Source of the DNA: a bacterium
Lineage (GTDB): Bacteria; Hinthialibacterota; Hinthialibacteria; Hinthialibacterales; Hinthialibacteraceae
DNA length: 64,000 nt
Direction of reading: 5' to 3'
NCBI GenBank assembly: GCA_016125385.1
Contig: WGLV01000018.1
Coordinates: forward strand, 59,828 to 123,827
A program made the position numbers and the translations under genes. Below, one piece after another: positions 1 through 9,551 of the stretch. How positions within the stretch are numbered: the first letter of the stretch is position 1; each line of letters starts with the position of its first letter. The notes beneath the pieces are model-generated. The model worked only from the letters and a program-made list of their open reading frames with translations. It did no database searches and was not told the origin of the DNA.

Positions 1-3000
1 CGCCAGCCGTCCAGGTTCCCCAATCGAGACGTTGCAACGGGAGCCCCGCGCTGATTTTGATGAGCGCCTGGCTGATGTATGAGTCGCGCGCTTTCCACTT
101 TTTATACCGTTTGAGTTTTTCTTCTTCGCGCAGGGCCTTGTGGGCTTCTTCTTCCAGCGTGATCGCGCCCTGCATGCCGTGATACAGCGCCAGCGCGGCG
201 CGGGCGGCTTCCGTCTGTTTCGCGGCGCCCTCGGCGAGCGCGGCCGCCTCGACGGCTTCATAAAGCCGCTCGGCGCGTTCACGCTTGCGGTGCATTTCTT
301 CACGCAGGCGGTCGATGACGCGGCGGCCCAGTCCGATGGCGCGGTACACGCCCCGGCGGCCGATGCGTTCGCAGGCGGCGAAGAACTGCATCACGTCGAA
401 GAAGGTGAGCACGCGCCGCGCGCGCCCGGCGGCGCCGTCGGCGACGACCAGCGCGCTGTCGGGGTTTCCGGCGCGCATCATGGCGATCAGGCGGGGCGCG
501 TCATCGAAGCGATCGATCAGCTCGGAGAAGGGGATGCCGGTATTGATGACGTCCGCGCCCTGAATATCGGTATCGTACGACCGCCCCGGTCCGCGCATTT
601 TCAACACCAGCGCGTGGATGCCGCCGCCCACCCGGGCGATGAGGTCGTCCTGTTCGTTAACCGGCAGCTGTTTGACGCCCGCCCATCGCCGCAACCGCCC
701 GCCGTAAACCGTGGCGTTGGCGCGGATCTGATCTTCAGTGAGGCCGTAATCGCCCAGCAGGGTTTGCGCCTGGGTGGCGATTTCGTCCAGTTTGGCGTCG
801 CTGGTATAGAACAGCAGGTCCTGCGTCGACGACATCGTCGATGAAATCACCACCAGATCGCCCGGCGGCTGATGAGCGGGGAACGCCTCGCGCAGGCGGG
901 CGATGGTTTCTTTATTGTTGAAATCGAGCTGGAAGGTGGAAGCCAGTTGACGCAGCATGCGCCGCGCGGCGGGGCGCTCATCATCGGGATCGAAGCCATG
1001 AGCCATCAGCCACGCGAGGTTCTGGCCTTCTTCATCAAGCGAGTGAGTGAGATGTTCGCCGGTCTGGGCGAAGATCTCGAACAGGCGCATACCGGTCGAG
1101 AAGCGCACGTCCTGCACCGGCTTGTATTCGGCCGACAGCACGATGGCCGCCTCGTTTTCAGCGGGGCATCGCGGGTGATCTTTACGGGCTTCGCGCAGGG
1201 CGTCGTAGATCATCCACGCTTTATAAAACACCATGAAGCGATTGACCTGTTCGGCGCGGATGATCATGCGCTCGACGCCCCACTGCGCCGCCAGGTTGGC
1301 CATCAGCTTGGAGCCTTCGGTTGTCTCGTGCCAGGGCTGACCGAGGTTTTCAACCGCGCGGGCGATCTTGTTGACATGGAAGATCAACAGGTCTTCTTTG
1401 AGGTCGAAATATTTTTTCAAGGCGGAATACTGGAGCAGTTTTTCCGCCGCCCAGCGCTGCCAGTCGAAGTGCGACTCGAAATCGCGCTGATGCAGCAGCA
1501 CGTGTTTGGCCAGTTTCATCACGCCGCCGTGAAAACGCTCGGGCACGCCGATCTGGCGCAGTTTGACCTCGTTGCGCAGCGAAAGAACGAAGGCGAGAAA
1601 GAGGCCGTCTTTGGGGACGCAATACCCGCCGTAGCCCTCGCCCGGCGGGGGAACCATGCGGTCTTCGCGCAGCGTCATCTGGTCGGCCATGTCTTCGGCG
1701 TCGCCTTCAAGCACGGCCATGCAGAGCAGCGCCAGTGCGTTCGATCCGGCGAAATGGGTGACGCACAGCGCGTTTTCTGAGGTTTTCTGTATTTCGGCGT
1801 AGGCCAGCGCGGGGCGTTCTTCGACGCCCCCCTCGTTGATCAGGCTGTAAAATTCAAAGCCCGCCTGCGCGGCGTGACGGTCGGCGCCGCCGACCCACTG
1901 ACGCCACTTGACCACCGAATCGCGTTCGCGCTCGCCCAGATTCACCCGGCTGGGCGTATAGAGCAGGTTGTAACGCTTGTTGCCGCCCGCCGCCTGGTAG
2001 TAATACAGCGGATGCTGGGTCAGCGCGTGCAGTTTCGCCGCCGCAACCGCCTGCTTACGGGCGGTCGAACGAGCCAGCTGCGTGCGGACGCGAATGTACG
2101 AACCGACCTGATCGGCCAGTTTGAGCTCGGGATGTTCGCGGTCCATCGCCTCCAGCACGGCGGCGCGCGCCTCGAAGCGGATCACGGCATCCAGCTCTTC
2201 GCGGTAGTCGGCTTCTTCTTCGATGACGCGTTTCTGTATTTCATACTCGCTGGCGCGGGGTTTCTCTTCACGCAAGGCCTGAACGCGTTTATCAAAAGCC
2301 TTGCCGTTGTTTTCAGCCACCACGGCGGCGGCTTTTTTCATCAGGGCGGATTTGTGTTTGCGGATATACGCCTCGACCTCGGCGGGGTCGCTGGCGTCGG
2401 CGGGGTCGGCCTTGCGCCGTTTTTCCGCCTCGGCGCGTTCGATCAATACGCCCAGCCGCGCGGCTTCGAGCATGATGGGCTTGTACGAAGTCATCACCGT
2501 CATCACCGCCGCGGGCTCGGGCAGGCGCTGTTGAGCCATCACCTCGTCGATCACCACGCTCATGCCGAATTCGGCGATGGTCTTGCGCGCCAAGGCCAGA
2601 ATGCGCGTGCGGAAGCCATTCATGCGGGCTTTCACGTCATCTTCCAGGCCTTCGCGCCGCACGACGTTGTACAGCGCCATTTCCTCTTCGATCCAGGTCT
2701 GCACGTAGCCTTCGGTCATACCCGCCGATTCGGTGGTGAGGATGTGCAGGCTGCTGGTGCGGCGAGTGGGCGACGCCGCCAGCGCGGCCAGCCGGGTTAT
2801 GTCGGCGTTCGAGGCTGTCTTGCCCGCCCGCGCCGTCTTGAGCGCGGCGGCGGCGAGGGCTTCGGGTTCATCCTGTTTCAACACGGCGTGAATCTTCGCG
2901 CCGGGGCCGCGCCGGACGTCTTCGGTCAGCAGGCGCTCGACCGCCTCAATGCGTGGAACGCCGCTCGACTCGACGAGGCGGGCCACGTCTTCTGCGCGCT

Positions 3001-5107
3001 CGCGTTCGTACGCGGCGATCAGCGCGGCCAGTGCGCCCACGCCCTCGTGCAGCGCCGTTTTTTCATGAATCGCCGCCCACGCGGCGTCTGCGTCGTTCTT
3101 GTCGGGATTCGCCTTCAGAAAGGCGCCGGCTTCGGACGCAAGCGCAGGACACGCCTTCACCATCAGCCGCCGCGCCAGCCCCGCCGTCTGCGAATCATGC
3201 ACGGCGTCGATGTTCTGCGCCCAGTACCCGGCGTGCAGGCGGAAGAACGCCTCCATCGATTCCTGATCGACCTCGGTTTCGATGACCTCGACGGTCACGT
3301 CTTCGCCGCCCACGCGGACGGACCGCTTGACCACTCGTTCGTGAATAAACAGCGGGATCGCCTCGATCCAGTCGTCGACGTGAATGACCCAGTGAGTGGG
3401 CTCGCCGCCGCCCTCGCCGGGCAGCAGGCCCGGGCCGGGCGAGCTGTAGGTGTAATGCCCGCCGATGCGCATCAGGTCGCGCAGGTCGTCTTCCTTGCCG
3501 GGGTGAACGTCGCGCAACAGGTTAGCGTTGGCGAGATTGACCGTCTCGGCGGGATGAAGCCGCTGCATCAGCACGATGAAGGCGGCGGGCGACTTGCGCG
3601 CCTGTTCGAGGCGGTCGCGGAACTCGGCCGCCAGCCGGTATAACTCGCGAATCGCCGCCTGTACGGCGTCGAGCGCCATGCCGCACGATTCAGCGCCGGG
3701 CCGCCCGATCACGCGGCGCGAGGCCTCGTCTTTTTCACGAAGCATGCGTTTGAATTCGCGCGACTGATAGGCGAACAGCGCTTCTTCATATTGATTGAGC
3801 GCACCCACTGTCTGGGCGAAGGGCGTGGGTTTGCGCTGTTGAATGAGGTGAAGAAGGCGCGCCGAATGAGTCTGTAACTCGCGCAGGTTCATGCTGGCGC
3901 GATGCAGCGCCCGCACCGAGAGCAGCAGGCTCTCTTTGTCGACGATCAGCTTCGACGCCGAAAGCAGTTGCGACTGGTTGCCGAAGGCGCGGCTCAGGCG
4001 GCCCGCCACCAGCCGCATGCCGCTTTCGCGCGCCCATGACGAGATCGTCTGGATGTTGCGCCCCTCCAGCCGCATGTCGTAGGTGGAGGCGATGGCTTCG
4101 TTGATCAGCGCGCGTTTTTCGTCGACGTCTTCCATCGGCTGGCGCATGATGCGCACCACGCGTTCGTTGTCGTAGGGCATGTTGACGCGCTGCTGGCCGA
4201 TCAGCCACGTCACCCAGCGGTCGCGCCACTTCAGCGTCTTTTCAATCAGCTTGACGGCGTCGCCGCGCGCCCGCAGGCGCTCCGTCAACTCGCCGACTTC
4301 ATCGGGTTCGATCATTTCGCCATTGGTGCGGCGGGCCAGGTCTTTCAGACAATCGGGCAGATCGAGCTCGCCGCCGCTCGGCTGGCGGCGCCGGGTGAAA
4401 AGAGCGTGTTCGAGATGATCGCCCGCCGCGAACAGCAGCGGGGTGCGCACATCGCTCAACGCCGCGAGGTCGAGTTGTTCGAGTTCGCTGGCCAGCGACT
4501 GGTCGCGCGAGATTTCGAGAAACAGCCTGAACGCGGCGTTGCCGTCGATCTCGGGGCGCTTGAGCAGGCCGATGAGCGCGGCGCGTTCGCTTTCGCTGAA
4601 ACCGCCGGCGAAATCGAGCAACGCGTGCAGCGTCTCGCGCTGGGCTTCGCCGCCGAATACGCTGGCGGCGTACAGCCAGACCAGCGCGCCCAGCTCGGCT
4701 AACCCTTCCGGCGGACTCATGCCCTCGCCCAGCGCGCCCAGCCACGCCACGTCGACGCGCAGCACGGGGTCGTTTCCGCCGAGCGCATCGGCGACGGCGT
4801 CGTGATCGCGCATCCAGGCGACCCGCGCGTTGGATACGCCGCGCTTGGCGAGACGTTCGAAGGCGGCGCGCACGACGGGGCGGCTGGCGTGTCTCGCCAG
4901 CGCATCGCGGCCCAGTTTTAACAGGGCGTGACCGCGCATGATCTCTTCGCCGCGCGAATCAGACTCGGCGCGCAGTTCGGCGGGATTCGCCGAAAAGCGC
5001 AGGGTTCCTGACGCGGCCATCTCGCCCGGCGCGGTCCGCCGGGGCTGGACAAGGGTGTTGGGATCGACGTGTTCAACCAGACTGATCGGGAAACAATGGC
5101 GACTCAT
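1..5107 (-). CDS. Giant uncharacterised cytoplasmic protein (3' end outside window)
   Basis: Reading the minus strand from the ATG at 5107 gives an uninterrupted frame of about 1702 codons that is still open at base 1, so the protein is longer than 1700 residues. A GAGG Shine-Dalgarno lies about 10 nt upstream of the ATG. The product starts MSRHCFPISLVEHVDP, has no signal peptide or clear membrane segment, is rich in Arg, Glu and Ala, and looks largely alpha-helical with stretches like HEAT or other helical repeats. Near residue 990 there is a charged, coiled-coil-like part (around AEAEKRRKADPADASDP). A more hydrophobic, globular-looking part follows at about residues 1130-1600, including GYGGYCVPKDGLF near 1160. 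I do not recognise a family and assign no function. The codon pattern (third-position G/C) supports coding on this strand; open frames on the opposite strand here are antisense shadows. It is transcribed alone, divergent from cinA. Confidence 0.85.
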   Translation of the reverse strand, partial: MSRHCFPISLVEHVDPNTLVQPRRTAPGEMAASGTLRFSANPAELRAESDSRGEEIMRGHALLKLGRDALARHASRPVVRAAFERLAKRGVSNARVAWMRDHDAVADALGGNDPVLRVDVAWLGALGEGMSPPEGLAELGALVWLYAASVFGGEAQRETLHALLDFAGGFSESERAALIGLLKRPEIDGNAAFRLFLEISRDQSLASELEQLDLAALSDVRTPLLFAAGDHLEHALFTRRRQPSGGELDLPDCLKDLARRTNGEMIEPDEVGELTERLRARGDAVKLIEKTLKWRDRWVTWLIGQQRVNMPYDNERVVRIMRQPMEDVDEKRALINEAIASTYDMRLEGRNIQTISSWARESGMRLVAGRLSRAFGNQSQLLSASKLIVDKESLLLSVRALHRASMNLRELQTHSARLLHLIQQRKPTPFAQTVGALNQYEEALFAYQSREFKRMLREKDEASRRVIGRPGAESCGMALDAVQAAIRELYRLAAEFRDRLEQARKSPAAFIVLMQRLHPAETVNLANANLLRDVHPGKEDDLRDLMRIGGHYTYSSPGPGLLPGEGGGEPTHWVIHVDDWIEAIPLFIHERVVKRSVRVGGEDVTVEVIETEVDQESMEAFFRLHAGYWAQNIDAVHDSQTAGLARRLMVKACPALASEAGAFLKANPDKNDADAAWAAIHEKTALHEGVGALAALIAAYERERAEDVARLVESSGVPRIEAVERLLTEDVRRGPGAKIHAVLKQDEPEALAAAALKTARAGKTASNADITRLAALAASPTRRTSSLHILTTESAGMTEGYVQTWIEEEMALYNVVRREGLEDDVKARMNGFRTRILALARKTIAEFGMSVVIDEVMAQQRLPEPAAVMTVMTSYKPIMLEAARLGVLIERAEAEKRRKADPADASDPAEVEAYIRKHKSALMKKAAAVVAENNGKAFDKRVQALREEKPRASEYEIQKRVIEEEADYREELDAVIRFEARAAVLEAMDREHPELKLADQVGSYIRVRTQLARSTARKQAVAAAKLHALTQHPLYYYQAAGGNKRYNLLYTPSRVNLGERERDSVVKWRQWVGGADRHAAQAGFEFYSLINEGGVEERPALAYAEIQKTSENALCVTHFAGSNALALLCMAVLEGDAEDMADQMTLREDRMVPPPGEGYGGYCVPKDGLFLAFVLSLRNEVKLRQIGVPERFHGGVMKLAKHVLLHQRDFESHFDWQRWAAEKLLQYSALKKYFDLKEDLLIFHVNKIARAVENLGQPWHETTEGSKLMANLAAQWGVERMIIRAEQVNRFMVFYKAWMIYDALREARKDHPRCPAENEAAIVLSAEYKPVQDVRFSTGMRLFEIFAQTGEHLTHSLDEEGQNLAWLMAHGFDPDDERPAARRMLRQLASTFQLDFNNKETIARLREAFPAHQPPGDLVVISSTMSSTQDLLFYTSDAKLDEIATQAQTLLGDYGLTEDQIRANATVYGGRLRRWAGVKQLPVNEQDDLIARVGGGIHALVLKMRGPGRSYDTDIQGADVINTGIPFSELIDRFDDAPRLIAMMRAGNPDSALVVADGAAGRARRVLTFFDVMQFFAACERIGRRGVYRAIGLGRRVIDRLREEMHRKRERAERLYEAVEAAALAEGAAKQTEAARAALALYHGMQGAITLEEEAHKALREEEKLKRYKKWKARDSYISQALIKISAGLPLQRLDWGTWTAG

Positions 5108-5586
5108 GGCATAACCTCAAATAAAAAATAATGGAAACAGGCAGGGTTCCAGCGCAATGCCGCGTGGAAGCGAAGCGAACCATGACGGATAGCCTGAATA
5201 AATGAATCCCATTCAAATCAATTCGCCGCCAGAACAACGCCGGGGTTCAACATGGCGAAAAACCCGCATCTTTCGTGGATTTCCGCCGCTTGGCCCCGAA
5301 TATTAGCCGAGCATTGTTTTGACAACCGCAATCAAAAAAAACAATACGCAACAGGCGACGCCAGGGTGAAACCTCGTTTGATGCAACCGCCCTTCCATGA
5401 GCCGAAGCACAGAGTCCGGCTCGGGGTCATTCTCCCACAATAAAATCGATGGGGTCAATAGCTTTCCGGCGCGGCCGCGTCCAGCCGGCGGAGAAGGGGT
5501 TGAGCGCGAAGCCGAACTGAATCAATCTGAATTGTTGCGCGCCGTACTTTTCATGATTTTTTATCTTCACGGCGCGCGAGGTAGCG
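5108..5586. other. Intergenic region between divergent genes
   Basis: About 480 bp separate the giant minus-strand gene from cinA. The DNA is less GC-rich than the flanking genes and has A-runs (around 5120-5130 and 5333-5343), as expected for divergent promoters. I see no convincing RNA gene or small protein. The short open frame at 5252-5443 has no good ribosome site and an unremarkable composition. Confidence 0.5.
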
Positions 5587-6861
5587 ATGACGACCTTCAA
5601 AGAAAAAAGTTTTGACTACTCCATCCTGATCGTTGGCGACGAGATTCTCGACGGAAGGCGCGTCGACCGCCACGTTCATTTCATCACCCGCACGCTTCAA
5701 CCGTTCGGGCTGCGCTGCCGCCGCGCCGTGGTGGTACGTGACGAGTTTGAGGTCATGCGGACCTCCATCGAAAACGCGCTCGCCGAAACCCGCCTCGTCA
5801 TCACCACCGGCGGGCTGGGGCCGACCGTCGACGACGTCACCCGCGAGGCGCTTTCCGCCGCCACCGGCATCAGTCTGCGCGAGAACCCGGCGGTGGTGGA
5901 GATGATCGAAGAGCGTTTCAGACGGCTGGGCCGCGAGATGACGCCAAACAACCGCCGCCAGGCGCTGACGCCGGAACAAGGCGGCTTTTACCCCAATGAT
6001 AACGGGACCGCGCCCGGCCTCGTCTTCGACGACGGTGAACGGATTGCGATCGCCTTACCCGGACCGCCGCGCGAGCTGGAGCCGCTGGTGACCGCGCAGT
6101 TGATTCCCCACCTCAGCGAACGGCTGAGGCTCGAAAACCGCTTCTCTTCGCTTTCGCTCAAGCTGTGCTGCATCGGCGAATCGAACGTGGACGCCGCCGC
6201 CGAGCGCGTGCTGGGCAAGGTCGACGATCTCAAAATCTCGCTGCTGGCTCAATTGGGTACGGTCGAGCTGACCCTGACCCTGGCGGGAGAAAAAGAAGAA
6301 TGCGAAAAACGCCTGAAACAGTATGAACACGGCCTGCGGCTGGCGCTGGGTAAGTTTATCTACGCCGACCGCGAGATCGCCCTGCAGGCCGCGCTGGGTG
6401 AGTTGCTCGCCGCCGCCGGACAGACCCTCGCCGTGGCCGAGTCATGCACGGGCGGCATGCTGGGCTCATGGATCACCGAAACGCCGGGGTCGTCGGACTA
6501 TTTCGCGGGCGGCGTGATCGCCTACAGCAACGAGGTCAAACAGCGCGATCTGGGCGTCGCGGAATCGACGCTGGAGCAATTCGGCGCGGTCAGCCGCGAA
6601 ACCGCCGTCGAAATGGCGGAAGGCGTCCGGAAGCGCTTTGGGACGAACTGGGGCGTGTCGATCACCGGCGTTGCGGGCCCGGGCGGCGGCTCGGCGGAGA
6701 AGCCGGTGGGCACGGTCTGGATCGCGGCGGCGGGCGAATCGGGAACATACCCCTTCAAACTCTCGCTGACGGGCGACCGTGACGCCGTCCGCCACCGCTC
6801 GTGCGTGTACGCGCTCGACCAGGTGAGGCGGCTGCTTGCGGGAATCGAACCGCATGCCTAG
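5587..6861 (+). CDS. cinA: CinA family protein (nicotinamide-nucleotide amidohydrolase)
   Basis: This 424-residue protein has the two-domain CinA layout. Residues about 11-180 form a MoaB/MogA-like (MoCF) domain, with VGDEILDGRRVDRH near the start and TTGGLGPTVDDVT as its phosphate-binding region. Residues about 265-420 form the CinA C-terminal (PncC) amidase domain, with VAESCTGGMLGSWITETPGSS and ITGVAGPGGGSAEKPVGTVW. In characterised members the C-terminal domain deamidates nicotinamide mononucleotide for pyridine-nucleotide salvage, and the N-terminal domain can act as an ADP-ribose pyrophosphatase. Length matches the family (about 410-420). The ATG at 5587 follows GAGG in GCGCGAGGTAGCG. 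It stands first in a plus-strand series; the NAD biosynthesis gene nadB lies 4 kb downstream, which may or may not be functional linkage. Confidence 0.95.
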   Translation: MTTFKEKSFDYSILIVGDEILDGRRVDRHVHFITRTLQPFGLRCRRAVVVRDEFEVMRTSIENALAETRLVITTGGLGPTVDDVTREALSAATGISLRENPAVVEMIEERFRRLGREMTPNNRRQALTPEQGGFYPNDNGTAPGLVFDDGERIAIALPGPPRELEPLVTAQLIPHLSERLRLENRFSSLSLKLCCIGESNVDAAAERVLGKVDDLKISLLAQLGTVELTLTLAGEKEECEKRLKQYEHGLRLALGKFIYADREIALQAALGELLAAAGQTLAVAESCTGGMLGSWITETPGSSDYFAGGVIAYSNEVKQRDLGVAESTLEQFGAVSRETAVEMAEGVRKRFGTNWGVSITGVAGPGGGSAEKPVGTVWIAAAGESGTYPFKLSLTGDRDAVRHRSCVYALDQVRRLLAGIEPHA

Positions 6862-6956
6862 ATCAGGCCCGGTGCGGTCCGTGCGTCCGTCCGGTTAGGC
6901 GTTTTTCGCTCAGGCGGATATACTGAAGGGCGTATCGACTTCCTGGAGACGACGCC

Positions 6957-7724
6957 ATGAATCCGACCGCGAAACCCGCCTCGTCGCCCCGCTCGTGGTG
7001 GCGCGAATGGTTTAACGACATTTACCTCGACGTTTACGCTCACCGCGACGACGCCAGCGCCCGAATCGAGGCGCAACGGGCGGTTGAAACGCTCGGTCTT
7101 CAGCCCGGCGACCGGATTCTCGATCTGTGTTGCGGCGCGGGACGCCACTGCCGCGCGTTGCGCCGCGCGGGGTTTAACAACGTGTTCGGACTCGATTTTT
7201 CTCACCCGCTGCTGCGTTTCGCGCTGCATGAAAAGCCCCGTGCTGATTACATGCGCGGCGACATGCGCCTGTTGCCGTTGCGCGGCGAGTCGATCGACGC
7301 GGTGACCTCGTTTTTCACCTCGTTCGGCTATTTCAAAACCAACGTCGAAAACCTGCGCGTGTTGCAGGAGATCGGCCGCGTGCTGGTCTCGGGCGGGCGC
7401 TTTTTCATCGATTATCTCAACCCCGATTACGTCCGCGATCATTTTGAGCCGCACAGCGCGCGCCGCCACGGCGAGTATGAGATCAGTGAAACCCGCCGGT
7501 TTTCTGAAGACGGCGAGCGCATCGAAAAAGAGATCGTCATCCGCAACTGGGGCGGCGAAGAGCGGCGTTTTTGTGAGTCGGTCCGGCTTTACAGCCTCGC
7601 CGAGATCGAAACCATGCTCGACGGCGCCGGGCTGGCCGCCGAACGCGTCTTTGGCGACTTCGACGCCTCTCCCCCCGCCCGCGAACGACCGCGCACCATC
7701 GTCTCGGGCCGCAAGCAGGGCTGA
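6957..7724 (+). CDS. Class I SAM-dependent methyltransferase
   Basis: A 255-residue soluble protein with a Rossmann-type methyltransferase core. Motif I is ILDLCCGAGRHCRALR (about residues 53-68), followed by the acidic strand end FGLDFSH and by GRVLVSGGRFFIDYLNP, the usual strand before the substrate-binding part. The ATG at 6957 follows CTGGAGACGACGCC, which supplies a GGAG site. The acceptor substrate cannot be read from sequence; the form resembles generic Methyltransf_11/25 members acting on small molecules. It lies 95 bp after cinA and 81 bp before a HAD phosphatase. The region before it (6880-6956) may hold its own promoter. Confidence 0.85.
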   Translation: MNPTAKPASSPRSWWREWFNDIYLDVYAHRDDASARIEAQRAVETLGLQPGDRILDLCCGAGRHCRALRRAGFNNVFGLDFSHPLLRFALHEKPRADYMRGDMRLLPLRGESIDAVTSFFTSFGYFKTNVENLRVLQEIGRVLVSGGRFFIDYLNPDYVRDHFEPHSARRHGEYEISETRRFSEDGERIEKEIVIRNWGGEERRFCESVRLYSLAEIETMLDGAGLAAERVFGDFDASPPARERPRTIVSGRKQG

Positions 7725-7805
7725 ACGCCGCGCCGGGGCGCGCTTCGTATTCACGCCGCGCGAAAGTACACTTCTCGAAACGATTTTTTGCTCTCAGGAG
7801 ACTTG

Positions 7806-8474
7806 ATGGAATCCATCTATTTCATTGATTTCGACAACACCATCTCACGGCATGACGTGTGGGACGCCATCGTCAAACAATATATACCCGGCTTCAGAGA
7901 GAGAGTGGTGAGCCAGTATATCCACGGGGAGCTCTCATCGCGCGAGTGTAACGAACTGCTCGCCCAACAATTACGCGCCCACGAGCCCGACGTGCGCGCG
8001 ATGGTGATGGAGATCGGCGTCGACCCCTGTTTTATCGAGTTCGCCGAATGGGCGCGCGCCGCCGGGCTGCCCATGCGGATCGTGTCTGATGGATACGACT
8101 ACTACATCGACCTTCTGATGGGCGAGGCCGGGCTGAGCTGGATCCCCCGTAACAGCAACGAAATGCGCTGGGTGGGCGACCAGGTGGCGGTGTCGTTTCC
8201 CCATCATCGCGATGAATGCGAGCGCGACATGGCGAACTGTAAATGCGGCCCGGTGATGCGCGCCGAAGGCAAACGCCGCGTTTACATCGGCGATGGAATC
8301 TCCGACGCCTGCGCCGCGCCGCGCTGCGAGGTGATCTACGCCAAGGGCGGCCTGCTGGCCGAGTGTCAAAAACGCGGGCTGGCCCATCACCCCTTTGAGT
8401 CGTTCGACGAAATTTTGCGGCTTGAACGCGCCTGGCATGATTCGTTTGAACGCGACTCCGCCGTGGCGGGGTAA
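7806..8474 (+). CDS. MtnX-like HAD-IB phosphatase
   Basis: A 222-residue HAD-superfamily phosphatase. Motif I is YFIDFDNTISRHDVWD, carrying the nucleophile and general acid in DFDNT; motif II is MRIVSDGYDYY; motif III/IV is YIGDGISDACAA. A cysteine cluster, CKCGPVMR, sits just before motif IV, as in MtnX/phosphoserine-phosphatase-like HAD-IB proteins. MtnX dephosphorylates 2-hydroxy-3-keto-5-methylthiopentenyl-1-phosphate in methionine salvage, but no other salvage genes are nearby, so the substrate is uncertain. I chose the ATG at 7806 over an in-frame ATG at 7788 because CAGGAG lies 5 nt before it and the protein then begins MESIYFIDFDNT, as usual for the family. Confidence 0.85.
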   Translation: MESIYFIDFDNTISRHDVWDAIVKQYIPGFRERVVSQYIHGELSSRECNELLAQQLRAHEPDVRAMVMEIGVDPCFIEFAEWARAAGLPMRIVSDGYDYYIDLLMGEAGLSWIPRNSNEMRWVGDQVAVSFPHHRDECERDMANCKCGPVMRAEGKRRVYIGDGISDACAAPRCEVIYAKGGLLAECQKRGLAHHPFESFDEILRLERAWHDSFERDSAVAG

Positions 8475-8494
8475 AAAACTCCACCGCCGCGCCG

Positions 8495-8524
8495 TGCATA
8501 CTTCGCCATCGCAAAGGCTATAAT
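8495..8524 (+). promoter_or_regulatory. Candidate promoter for panBCD
   Basis: A perfect TATAAT hexamer at 8519-8524 lies 80 nt upstream of panB. An 18-nt spacer places the weak -35-like TGCATA at 8495-8500. The surrounding DNA is clearly more AT-rich than the genes on either side. Only the -10 element is convincing. Confidence 0.45.
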
Positions 8525-8603
8525 TAAGTTAGAGCGCCGAAAGACGAAACACGGTTTCGACCGCTTCATTCGAAACGCGGGCGATTGAATACAGGAAACG
8601 ATT

Positions 8604-9494
8604 ATGACGCAGACAAAACGGGTGACCGCGCCCTCTTTGCTTTCGATGAAAAAACGCGGCGAGAAAATCGCCGTGCTGACCGCATACGATTACACCTTCG
8701 CCTCGCTGATGGACGGCGCGGGAGTCGACGTTCTGCTGGTCGGCGATTCGCTGGGCATGGTCGTGCAGGGCGTTGACGACACGCTGCCGGTCACGCTCGA
8801 CGACGTGATCTATCACACTCGCGCGGTATGCCGGGGCGCGAAGCGCGCGCTGGTGGTGGCCGACATGCCCTTTATGAGTTACCAGGTTTCGCCCGAAGAA
8901 GCGCTGCGCAACGCCGGACGCCTGTTGAAGGAAACCGGCGCGGGCGCGGTCAAACTGGAGGGCGGCGTCAACGAAGCCGAAACCGTGCGGCGCATCGCCG
9001 CCGCGGGCATTCCGGTGATGGGGCACGTCGGGCTGGGGCCGCAATCGATCCGCCAGCTGGGCGCGTACCGGGTGCAGGGCAAAACCGTCAAAGCCGCCGA
9101 ACGCCTCATTGAAGACGCCCGCGCCATTGAAGAGGCGGGCGCGTTTTCGCTGGTGATCGAGGCCGCGCCCTGGCCGGTGGCCGAGCGCGTCACCGCCGGG
9201 CTCTCCATCCCCACTATCGGCATCGGCGCGGGGCCGCATTGCGACGGTCAGGTGTTGGTCTACGCGGATATGCTGGGGCTGTTCACCGCTTTTCAGCCCC
9301 ATTTCGTGCGCCGTTTCATACAGGGCGGCGAGGTTGTGACGGAAGCGTTTCAGGAGTATTGCCGCGCGGTCAAATCGGGCGAGTTTCCCTCGCTGGATGA
9401 GAGCTACGCGATGGACGAAGGCGAAACGGAGAAGTTTTTACGCTCAAACTCTTCAGAACAAAACGCCCCCGCACAACCTGGATACGAACTGTAG
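8604..9494 (+). CDS. panB: 3-methyl-2-oxobutanoate hydroxymethyltransferase
   Basis: PanB transfers a hydroxymethyl group from 5,10-methylenetetrahydrofolate to alpha-ketoisovalerate, giving ketopantoate for pantothenate and CoA synthesis. The 296-residue protein shows the hallmark regions of the family: KIAVLTAYDYTFASLMDGAG, VDVLLVGDSLGMVVQG, VVADMPFMSYQ, AVKLEGG, VMGHVGLGPQS and IGIGAGPHCDGQVLVYADML. It is about 30 residues longer than E. coli PanB because of a hydrophilic C-terminal tail. The ATG follows ACAGGAAACGATT. panC and panD follow on the same strand. A short palindromic repeat starts right at its stop codon. Confidence 0.97.
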   Translation: MTQTKRVTAPSLLSMKKRGEKIAVLTAYDYTFASLMDGAGVDVLLVGDSLGMVVQGVDDTLPVTLDDVIYHTRAVCRGAKRALVVADMPFMSYQVSPEEALRNAGRLLKETGAGAVKLEGGVNEAETVRRIAAAGIPVMGHVGLGPQSIRQLGAYRVQGKTVKAAERLIEDARAIEEAGAFSLVIEAAPWPVAERVTAGLSIPTIGIGAGPHCDGQVLVYADMLGLFTAFQPHFVRRFIQGGEVVTEAFQEYCRAVKSGEFPSLDESYAMDEGETEKFLRSNSSEQNAPAQPGYEL

Positions 9495-9521
9495 GAGCGG
9501 GTCTGAAACCCGCCCCTGCGG
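9494..9521. repeat. GGGCGGGTTTGAAACCCGCCC-type palindrome between panB and panC
   Basis: The element, with core AGCGGGTCTGAAACCCGCCC followed by CTGCGG, is an imperfect palindrome beginning at the last base of panB. Close copies occur at about 10828, 31556, 52917, 53170 and 60353, always between genes. It may form a hairpin in the pan transcript. Confidence 0.8.
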
Positions 9522-9551
9522 ACAAACCGCCACGGGCGAGGCCCGGACATC

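Noticed and set aside
1590..1650. GYGGYCVPKD in the giant protein, resembling the active-site motif of UDP-glucose/GDP-mannose dehydrogenases
   Set aside because: There is no Rossmann motif before it and none of the other family segments, so the likeness is probably chance.
140..4805. Several long plus-strand open frames over the first 5 kb
   Set aside because: They are antisense to the giant minus-strand gene and have shadow-type composition (rich in His, Arg, Val, Gln). The minus frame is continuous for 1702 codons with matching codon bias.
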